Assembly (NCBI RefSeq): GCF_001423485.1
Contig: NZ_LMOD01000002.1
Span: 212,539-276,538, forward strand
Reading direction: 5' to 3'
DNA length: 64,000 bases
From: Microbacterium sp. Leaf320
Lineage (GTDB): Bacteria > Actinomycetota > Actinomycetes > Actinomycetales > Microbacteriaceae
Shown here: positions 58,173 through 64,000 of the stretch, piece by piece
How the letters are laid out: each line of letters begins with the position of its first letter
Position numbering within the stretch: position 1 is the first letter of the stretch
The notes under the pieces: generated by a model
Databases searched by the model: none
What the model saw: only the letters and a program-made list of their open reading frames with translations
What the model was told of the DNA's origin: nothing
Program-made: the position numbers and the translations under genes

Positions 58173-58648
58173 GCTTCGGCCTCGACCAGCGCCACGAGCT
58201 TGTCGAGCTCGAGGTCCCAGCCGGTGCGGTGCTCCTCCATGTTCACCGCGGCATCCGACGTGCGGTCGAACCCGGTCTCGACGACGGTCAGCAGCGTGCC
58301 CCCGTCGAGAGGCTCGAGCGTGAAGGTGAACACCGTGGAAGTCTCTTCGTCGAGCTCGGCCGGACGATGACCGAGGGCGTCGTCGTTGCTCCAGCGGTAG
58401 GAGATCAGCCGCGGCTCGTCGATCTGCTCGATGCGCAGCGGAATGACGTCGTCCGGGCCGAAGGTCATCGTGCCCGTCGCTCCCACCCCCGCGCCGTCGA
58501 GTTCGGTGCGCCCGAACCACCGAGACACGTGCTCCGGCTCGGCGACAGCGCGCCAGACCTTCTCGAGCGGGGCGGAGATGCGGATCGAGCGTCGGACGGT
58601 GAAACCCGCCGCGTCGATGACGGATCCTTCTTCTGTCCTGCCGTTCAT
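58169..58648 (-). CDS. SRPBCC (AHSA1-like) protein
   Basis: 159 residues, one domain: FTVRRSIRISAPLEKVWRAV, EHVSRWFGRTELDG, and a C-terminal helix GWDLELDKLVALV. Typical partner of an ArsR repressor, role unknown. AAGGAG 6 nt before the ATG at 58648. Two identical-pattern operators lie upstream. Confidence 0.88.
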   Translation of the reverse strand: MNGRTEEGSVIDAAGFTVRRSIRISAPLEKVWRAVAEPEHVSRWFGRTELDGAGVGATGTMTFGPDDVIPLRIEQIDEPRLISYRWSNDDALGHRPAELDEETSTVFTFTLEPLDGGTLLTVVETGFDRTSDAAVNMEEHRTGWDLELDKLVALVEAEA

Positions 58649-58684
58649 GATGACTCCTTCGTCTCGTGTGCGCGTGCGGATTGA

Positions 58685-58735
58685 TGCAACTACAGGGTTG
58701 CACTTAAACCATCGTGATGCAACCCCCGAGTTGCA
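58685..58735. promoter_or_regulatory. Twin ArsR operators
   Basis: TGCAAC-N6-GTTGCA occurs at 58685-58702 and again at 58718-58735, with centres 33 bp apart (about three helical turns). They precede the SRPBCC/ArsR pair and are the likely autorepressor sites. Confidence 0.7.
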
Positions 58736-58751
58736 TACGTGTCGCCTCGTT

Positions 58752-58834
58752 GTCCGAATGCAGGACGACAGCACGGATGCAGGACGATATGGCCCGGATG
58801 CTCCTGCGTCCGTGCGTCCGTCCTGCATTCGGAC
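58752..58834. repeat. Nested palindrome of the GCACGGATGCAGGAC family
   Basis: GTCCGAATGCAGGACG (58752-58767) is perfectly inverted at 58819-58834. The inside carries GCACGGATGCAGGA with an imperfect inverted partner. It lies behind the MFS gene stop and upstream of the ArsR operators. Confidence 0.75.
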
Positions 58835-58869
58835 GCGGGAAGAGACAGGACGGGCGCCGACCCGCACCG

Positions 58870-60093
58870 TTACTCCCGGACCTTGCGCTTCTCGAGCACC
58901 CCGGCGAGCAGCACCGCGACGAGCGCCGAGGCCGGCGCCACGATCAACCCGGCCCGCAGGCTCTCGTTGTCGGCGATGAATCCGACGAAGGGCGGCGAGA
59001 GCAGGAAACCGAGACGCAGCAGCCACGACACGATCGTGAGACCCACGCCCGGCTTCAGCCCTGGCAGCTCATCGGCGGCGTGCATGGCTGCGGGGATGAG
59101 CGTCGCGATGCCGAAGCCGACGGCCGCGAAGCCCGCGATCGTTCCGGGGACGCTGGGGAAGATGAGAGCGAGGGTCATGCCGCCCGCGGCGATCAGGCCT
59201 CCGACCCTCGCCACCGCACGCTGGCCGAACCGGTCGGTCATGCCGTCGCCGAGCATCCTCCCGATGAACTGCGCGCCGACCAGGGCGATGAATCCGAGAG
59301 GGGCGATCGCGGCCGCGGCGCCGAGCGACTCGCTCAGGTACAGCGTGGCCCACGAGTTGCCGGCATCCTCGGCGACCGCGCCCGCCATGGCGATGAGCGT
59401 GAGGGCGATGACCACCATCACGGTGCGCGGGCTCACACCCCGGCGCACGGCGGTCTGCAGCTCGACGGGTTCGGCGGTGGCCTCGGCATCCGCCTCTTCG
59501 TCGCGTCCGGGCAGGCAGAACCAGAGTGCGGTGAATGCCACGGCCGCGAACACCGTGGTCGAGATCCCGAGGTGCACGCCGAGAGGCAGCTGCAGCGCGA
59601 TCGCGGCGGCGGCCATTCCGCCGCCGAGCACCGCGCCGATCGACCAGATCGCGTGGAAGGAGTTGATGATCGAGCGGCCATAGCGGCGCTGCACGCGTAG
59701 ACCGTGCGCGTTCTGCGCCACGTCGGTGATGGCATCGGCGGCACCGCCGAGCAGCAGGGCGACGGCGAACAGGATGCCGGAGGGTGCGAGCGCGGCGGCG
59801 AGCAGACCGAGTCCGGTGGCGATCGTGCCGATCACCGCGATGCGTGCGGATCCGAACCGACGGATCAGCACTGCGGCGAGCAGCCCGGCGGCGATCGCTC
59901 CGGCAGGGTAGGCCGCGATCGCGAGACCGTATCCGACGTTGTCGAGATCGAGGGCGGCTTTGATCTCGGGGTAGCGCGGAAGGATGTTGGCGAACAGCGC
60001 GCCGTTCGTCAGGAACAGCGCTGAGACGGCGATGCGCGCACGTCGGGAGGCCCGATCCGGCACCGACCGTCGAATCGATTCGATCGAAGTCAT
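58870..60093 (-). CDS. MFS transporter
   Basis: 407 residues, twelve predicted membrane helices. FLTNGALFANILPRYPEIKAAL at the start and the conserved loop DGMTDRFGQRAVARVGG between helices 8 and 9. It resembles fucose-permease/YbjJ-like MFS proteins; substrate unknown. No Shine-Dalgarno; TACGGT ends 7 nt before the ATG, so it may be leaderless. Confidence 0.85.
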   Translation of the reverse strand: MTSIESIRRSVPDRASRRARIAVSALFLTNGALFANILPRYPEIKAALDLDNVGYGLAIAAYPAGAIAAGLLAAVLIRRFGSARIAVIGTIATGLGLLAAALAPSGILFAVALLLGGAADAITDVAQNAHGLRVQRRYGRSIINSFHAIWSIGAVLGGGMAAAAIALQLPLGVHLGISTTVFAAVAFTALWFCLPGRDEEADAEATAEPVELQTAVRRGVSPRTVMVVIALTLIAMAGAVAEDAGNSWATLYLSESLGAAAAIAPLGFIALVGAQFIGRMLGDGMTDRFGQRAVARVGGLIAAGGMTLALIFPSVPGTIAGFAAVGFGIATLIPAAMHAADELPGLKPGVGLTIVSWLLRLGFLLSPPFVGFIADNESLRAGLIVAPASALVAVLLAGVLEKRKVRE

Positions 60094-60184
60094 AGCAACG
60101 ACCGTACACGCCGATCGGGGGCTTCGGACAATCGCGACGAGCCTCAGCCGATGGGACTCAGCCGCCGAGACTCACCCGATGGGC

Positions 60185-60475
60185 TCAGCTCAGCTGGGGC
60201 TCGACCTCGGGAGCGGCCACCGCGCTCGATGCAGCCGCGGCCACGGCCGCCTTCGCCTCGTCGAGGTCGTCGAACCGTCCGAGGAAGTCCGATTGCGGGC
60301 CGAAGGCGCGGAATCCCTCGCGGGGTGTTCCCGTGATCGAGCCGAGGAACTGGCGTCGATCATTGCCCACGTGGAAGCCGGGGTCGACCTCGACCCAGAG
60401 GCCTCGGGGCCGGGATGCCGAGCGCACTCGCGCGGTGGTCGCAGCCTTGGCAGCTTTTCTTATCCGAGTCGACAT
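60185..60475 (-). CDS. Hypothetical protein
   Basis: 96 residues. Basic N-terminus (STRIRKAAKAATTARVRSAS), a central WVEVDPGFHVGNDRRQFLGSI segment and an Ala-rich C-terminal helix. It follows the DUF7882-like gene by 3 nt and shares its transcript. Function unknown. Confidence 0.6.
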   Translation of the reverse strand: MSTRIRKAAKAATTARVRSASRPRGLWVEVDPGFHVGNDRRQFLGSITGTPREGFRAFGPQSDFLGRFDDLDEAKAAVAAAASSAVAAPEVEPQLS

Positions 60476-60478
60476 GCG

Positions 60479-60808
60479 TCACGCACTCATCGCGTGCAGT
60501 CTGCGAGAACCGCCGGCCGACCGGGCGAACTCCTCGCGCGTGACGTCGAGACCGCCGGATGAGCTCGCGGCGTTCATCATCGCGACCACCAGCGGCCGAT
60601 CGATCGCCGCCTCGTCCTCGATCGCGAATCGCAGCGGGATCGAGGCGTGCAGCCAGAGCGTCTCGGACACCCCATCGCTCAGCGGGAGCGTGAGCGGGAA
60701 CGCCTCGTTCCGCCGGAGCTTGGTGACGATCACGAGGCGCAGGTGCGTGAGCAGTTCATCGTCGACCTCGATCGGTGCCGCGGTGTTGCCGTACGTCAGA
60801 TAACCCAT
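60479..60808 (-). CDS. DUF7882-like small protein
   Basis: 109 residues opening MGYLTYGNTAAPIEVDDELL, a pattern I know from many Microbacteriaceae (sometimes mislabelled as a DNA ligase fragment). Mixed alpha/beta, soluble, function unknown. GAGGAG 6 nt before the ATG. The MarR-type operator at 60851-60869 lies 43 nt upstream. Confidence 0.72.
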   Translation of the reverse strand: MGYLTYGNTAAPIEVDDELLTHLRLVIVTKLRRNEAFPLTLPLSDGVSETLWLHASIPLRFAIEDEAAIDRPLVVAMMNAASSSGGLDVTREEFARSAGGSRRLHAMSA

Positions 60809-60850
60809 GGTCTCTCCTCAAGCCAGACTTCGCTTGATAGATAGATTACT

Positions 60851-60869
60851 AGGTTACCTAGCTAAATCC
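60851..60869. promoter_or_regulatory. MarR-type operator 1
   Basis: AGGTT-N2-CTAG-N2-AAATCC, containing the palindrome CTAGGT-T-ACCTAG (60849-60861). The same 19-nt pattern recurs at 61375-61393. It sits before the DUF7882-like operon. Confidence 0.65.
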
Positions 60870-60879
60870 CAGTCGGGAC

Positions 60880-61329
60880 TCAGGGCAGGTCGCTGATCTC
60901 TTCGGCGAGTCGGCGCAGGAAACGCGTCACAGCCTCGGTCTGCTCCGGCGTGAATTCGCTCGCGAGAGACTCGATGCGCTGCGTGAGCTCATCGGCGGGA
61001 GAGTGGAGATCCCGCAGCGACGGGCGCAGAACCTTCGAGCGGGCATCGGCCGGGTGCGGGGCGATGACGATCTGCCCGCGCTCCTGCAGTCGACGCAAGA
61101 GGCTCGTGATCGCCGCCGTGCTCACGTTCAGGTGGGCGGCGAGGCCGCCCGGCGTGGCCGGTGCGTCCGAGGGCGCATCCGTGATGAACCGCATGGCTTC
61201 ACGATCGGTGTCGTTCGGCGCACGCATGGCGGCCAATCGACGCCCCAGCTGCGCCTCGGCGCGACGAAGCTCATCGACCCGCGCGACGAGTTCGGTCGCA
61301 GTCGTCTGCAGCTCGGTTCTGGTTGCCAT
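60880..61329 (-). CDS. MarR-family regulator 1
   Basis: 149 residues. Winged helix LAAHLNVSTAAITSLLRRLQ with the wing around IVIAPHPADARSKVL, between helical dimerisation ends. It lies between the two copies of the AGGTT-CTAG-AAATCC motif, one before its own promoter, so it probably represses itself and the DUF7882-like pair. Confidence 0.87.
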   Translation of the reverse strand: MATRTELQTTATELVARVDELRRAEAQLGRRLAAMRAPNDTDREAMRFITDAPSDAPATPGGLAAHLNVSTAAITSLLRRLQERGQIVIAPHPADARSKVLRPSLRDLHSPADELTQRIESLASEFTPEQTEAVTRFLRRLAEEISDLP

Positions 61330-61374
61330 GTCTCACCCCCTGACGCTCCCATGATACTCGATGGAAAGGTAACC

Positions 61375-61393
61375 AGGTTGGCTAGTGAAATCC
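61375..61393. promoter_or_regulatory. MarR-type operator 2
   Basis: Second copy of AGGTT-N2-CTAG-N2-AAATCC, in the 121-nt gap between the divergent MarR gene and the small gene at 61451. Confidence 0.65.
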
Positions 61394-61450
61394 AATGCGA
61401 CCTGGGACTCTCTTCGGATGCGAAGATGGATGTCTGTGGGAAGGACAGTC

Positions 61451-61708
61451 ATGGTCGAGCGATTCACCCTCGGGGATGCGGGGTACATCATGTACTCCGA
61501 CATGCTCGATCGCCTGCGGGAACGCTTCCCGTCCGTGCCCGCGTGGCGACTCGACCAGATCGTCACTGCCGAGCACGATGCCATCACCGGCGGCATCCTG
61601 CAGATCGTTCCCGCCGAGGTCGAGTCGGGCGCGATCGAGATGCTCTCGCGCGAGACCGACGAGCGCGAGCGGCAAGACACTCTGAGCGATGACGGCGAGG
61701 TGGCGTGA
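61451..61708 (+). CDS. Small helical hypothetical protein
   Basis: 85 residues: MVERFTLGDAGYIMYSDMLD, then RLRERFPSVPAWRLDQIVTAEH and IEMLSRETDERERQ. The RLxxRFP helix pattern recalls short actinobacterial three-helix dimerisation proteins. AAGGA 5 nt before the ATG at 61451. Its TGA overlaps the second MarR gene. Confidence 0.6.
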   Translation: MVERFTLGDAGYIMYSDMLDRLRERFPSVPAWRLDQIVTAEHDAITGGILQIVPAEVESGAIEMLSRETDERERQDTLSDDGEVA

Positions 61709-62265
61709 TGGAGCGCTCTGAGGACTTCGGCCGATCCGGCTACTGGTACCCCGAATCGAGCACCGCCAGCACGGTCGACGTGCTGAACATGCTGCGCCGC
61801 TACCGCGCGGCCGAGACCGCTATGCGCGCACGCACCCGCGCATCGATGGGCATGAACGAGACAGATCTGGTGGCCCTGCGCTTCCTGCTGCGCGAGCAGC
61901 GGGCCGGACGCATCGTGCGCCCGATCGACATCGCCCGCATGCTCGACATCTCGACCGCCTCGACGACCACTCTGATCGATCGACTCGAGAAGGGCGGCCA
62001 CGCGAAGCGCGAGCCGCACCCGACCGACCGCCGTGCGGGCGTCGTCGTGCCGACCGTCAGCAGCGACGACGAGGTGCGCGAGACCCTCGGGGCGATGCAC
62101 CGACGGATGCTGTCGCTCGTCGACGAGATGAGCGACAAGGAGCGCGGGATCGTCACGCACTTCCTCGCGGGCATGACGTCGGCGATCGAAGAGGCATCCG
62201 ACCTCGACCAGGAGCTGCGCGACGTCATCCGCTCGCACGAAGAATCGGAGTCTTCCGGCGAGTGA
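61708..62265 (+). CDS. MarR-family regulator 2
   Basis: 185 residues. A long N-terminal lead, then winged helix DIARMLDISTASTTTLIDRLEKGG with wing KREPHPTDRRAGVVVPT, and a C-terminal dimer helix. ATG in TGATG with GAGG upstream. Cotranscribed with the small helical protein; target unknown. Confidence 0.86.
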   Translation: MERSEDFGRSGYWYPESSTASTVDVLNMLRRYRAAETAMRARTRASMGMNETDLVALRFLLREQRAGRIVRPIDIARMLDISTASTTTLIDRLEKGGHAKREPHPTDRRAGVVVPTVSSDDEVRETLGAMHRRMLSLVDEMSDKERGIVTHFLAGMTSAIEEASDLDQELRDVIRSHEESESSGE

Positions 62266-62308
62266 CCGCCGAGGGCCGGCCGCGAATCGGCCGACCACCC
62301 GACGGGTC

Positions 62309-62331
62309 GATCAGGCCTTCTCGGCCTGATC
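62309..62331 (-). terminator. Hairpin over the stop codon of the MHS transporter gene
   Basis: GATCAGGCC (62309-62317) and GGCCTGATC (62323-62331) form a 9-bp stem with a 5-nt loop that includes the stop codon. It may end transcripts from both sides. Confidence 0.5.
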
Positions 62332-63912
62332 CTCGGTCTGCTCATCCGCGTCCTGTTCCGCCTGCGCGGCCAGCTCGGCCACGTACTCCGGGTTCTCGAG
62401 GCGCTCGGGGAAGAGCTCGTCGAGATCGAGGTCGGGGTTCTCCTCCTGCGTCTCGACCAGCTCGACGGCCTCTTCGTGGGTCTGCACGCTCGGCATCGCG
62501 CCGGGCAGGGGCCGGCGCGCCGACTCCTTGAGCACGACCACGGCGATGAAGCCGGCGATCGAGGTGCCGATCACATAGAACGCCGGCGCGAGCGACGACC
62601 CGGTCATCTGCACGAGCGCCTCCATCACCACCGGAGCCGTACCCGCGAACAGCGCGACCGCGAGGTTGTACGAGATGCCCATGCCGCCGTATCGCGACGA
62701 CGTCGGGAAGAGCGCAGGCAGCGACGACGCGAGGTTCGCGACGTAGAACGTCACCGGGAACGCGAGCAGCACGAGACCGAGCAGAGTCGACCAGATCTCG
62801 CCGTGCATCATGAACAGGAACGACGGCACGGCCAGCACGATCGCCGAGATCGATCCGATGAACAGCACCCTCTTGCGACCGATGCGGTCGGACAGCTTGC
62901 CGGTGAGCGGGATGCAGAGGGCCATCGCAACAAGCACCGGAAGCGTGAGCAGGGTGCCGTGCACCTCGTCGTAGCCGAGGGTTCCGGTCAGATACGTCGG
63001 CATGTAGGAGGTGAGGGCGTAGCCGACCGTGTTCGCGGCGGCCACCAGCACGAAGGCCGTGAGCAGCTCACGCCAGTACGCGCGGATCAGCGCGATGACG
63101 CCCTTCGGGGCATCGACCGCTTCCTTCGCGTCGTCGGCCGCGCGCTGGGCGGCATCCTGCGCTTCCTGGAAGGCCGGGGTGTCTTCGATCTTGAGACGGA
63201 AGTAGATCGCGATCAGTCCGAGCGGCAGGGCGACGAGGAACGGGATGCGCCAGGCGAAGCCCTGCATCACGTCGGCCGAGAGCGTGAGCTGCAGGATCGA
63301 CACGAACGCGGCGCCGATCGCGAAGCCCATGTACGAGCCGAGGTCGAGCAGCGAGGCGTAGAAGCCGCGGCGCTTGTCGGGCGCGTATTCGGTGATGAAC
63401 GTCGTGGCACCGGCATACTCGCCGCCGGTCGAGAAACCCTGTGCGAGCTTGAGGACGATCAGCAGGATGGGCGCCCAGACGCCGATCACCGAGAAGTCGG
63501 GCAGCACGCCGATGAGGAAGGTCGCCGCAGCCATCATGATGAGCGTGAACGCGAGCACGCGCTGGCGACCCATGCGGTCGCCGAGCTGGCCGAGCACGAT
63601 GCCGCCGAGCGGACGCGCGACGAAAGTCACGGCGAAGACGCCGAGCGAGAAGAGCGACTGCGCGCCGGCCGACGCGTCGGGCAGGAATGCGCGCCCGATG
63701 ATCACGGCGAGGTAGCCGTAGACGCCGATGTCGTACCACTCCATGAGGTTGCCGACCACGGTGCCCGCGACGGCGCGGCGGAGCATCGGGCGGTCGACCA
63801 CCGTGACGTCCTCGACGGTGAGGCGCCGCAGTTCGTCCTGCTTGACCGGTCGCAGGCGACGGATCAGTCGCTGCCACATGGTCGGATTCTCGGTCTTCAA
63901 TGGATCGGACAT
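62311..63912 (-). CDS. MHS-family MFS transporter (ProP-like)
   Basis: 533 residues. Signature VVGNLMEWYDIGVYGYLA at the first helix, GDRMGRQRVL between helices 2 and 3, and LSDRIGRKRVLF in the second half. The family carries metabolites such as proline, betaine or organic acids with protons. Both ends extend beyond the usual core: a basic N-terminus (LIRRLRPVKQDELRRL) and an acidic C-terminal tail of about 60 residues. No strong Shine-Dalgarno. Substrate unresolved. Confidence 0.87.
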   Translation of the reverse strand: MSDPLKTENPTMWQRLIRRLRPVKQDELRRLTVEDVTVVDRPMLRRAVAGTVVGNLMEWYDIGVYGYLAVIIGRAFLPDASAGAQSLFSLGVFAVTFVARPLGGIVLGQLGDRMGRQRVLAFTLIMMAAATFLIGVLPDFSVIGVWAPILLIVLKLAQGFSTGGEYAGATTFITEYAPDKRRGFYASLLDLGSYMGFAIGAAFVSILQLTLSADVMQGFAWRIPFLVALPLGLIAIYFRLKIEDTPAFQEAQDAAQRAADDAKEAVDAPKGVIALIRAYWRELLTAFVLVAAANTVGYALTSYMPTYLTGTLGYDEVHGTLLTLPVLVAMALCIPLTGKLSDRIGRKRVLFIGSISAIVLAVPSFLFMMHGEIWSTLLGLVLLAFPVTFYVANLASSLPALFPTSSRYGGMGISYNLAVALFAGTAPVVMEALVQMTGSSLAPAFYVIGTSIAGFIAVVVLKESARRPLPGAMPSVQTHEEAVELVETQEENPDLDLDELFPERLENPEYVAELAAQAEQDADEQTEDQAEKA

Positions 63913-63968
63913 TCAGTCATCTTCTCTCTCGTGCCGGATCAGCCTCGTAGGCCGGGCCGGACAGACGA

Positions 63969-63996
63969 CGGGGAGGCGGCTGTCGCCGCCTCCCCG
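63969..63996 (+). terminator. GC-rich hairpin at the window edge
   Basis: CGGGGAGGCGGC (63969-63980), loop TGTC, and a perfect complement (63985-63996). It probably terminates a gene lying beyond the window, or one reading toward it. Confidence 0.55.
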
Positions 63997-64000
63997 CACT

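Overview
The window looks like a chromosomal segment of a high-GC Gram-positive actinobacterium of the Microbacteriaceae, most likely Microbacterium. Support comes from the strong G/C bias at third codon positions, the frequent GTG starts with ATGA/GTGA stop-start overlaps, several apparently leaderless genes, and small proteins of types I know from that family. No rRNA, tRNA, phage gene, transposase or CRISPR array was recognised. About 68 protein genes fill nearly all of the sequence.

Layout. 1-10 kb holds housekeeping and stress genes: a partial membrane PH-domain protein, a cold-shock protein, a large LuxR/LAL ATPase regulator, an SRPBCC protein, a FUSC-type membrane protein, an AlkD-like protein, purine nucleoside phosphorylase and a Ski2-like helicase. 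10.3-15.9 kb is a glycopeptide-resistance-like locus: a VanRS-like two-component system divergent from a VanY-like carboxypeptidase, an alanine racemase, a D-Ala-D-X ligase and a separate acyltransferase-3 membrane protein, the last four overlapping by 4 nt each. 16-25 kb is mixed: azoreductase/HxlR, a zinc-ribbon SDR, an intracellular M4 protease with a probable emfourin inhibitor, RNase HI, DoxX and an ArsR/SRPBCC pair.

27-36 kb carries a neighbourhood resembling E. coli ydj/ynj: a mercuric-reductase-like flavoprotein, CDP-alcohol phosphatidyltransferase, TVP38 protein, a YnjBCD-like ABC transporter and a radical SAM protein. 35.8-42.7 kb is a sucrose/fructan operon (ABC importer, GH32 hydrolase, fructokinase) with a divergent LacI regulator and paired operators. 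43.9-57.8 kb is an uncharacterised catabolic region: two histidinol-dehydrogenase-family enzymes, an SDR, an HpcH/HpaI aldolase, a bicupin, a double NTF2-fold protein, a nitrilase-superfamily amidohydrolase, an alpha/beta hydrolase and a sugar-type ABC importer. Three transcription units there share a TACGTATGC-type operator, probably read by the LacI protein at 49.8-50.8 kb. 57.9-64 kb holds a second ArsR/SRPBCC pair, two MFS transporters and two MarR regulators.

Several intergenic gaps carry dispersed palindromic repeats built on GCACGGATGCAGGAC (near 16.0, 43.7, 46.3 and 58.8 kb), and a second small palindrome family occurs near 7.6 and 23.7 kb. These look like REP-type elements, and several sit where transcripts converge or end.
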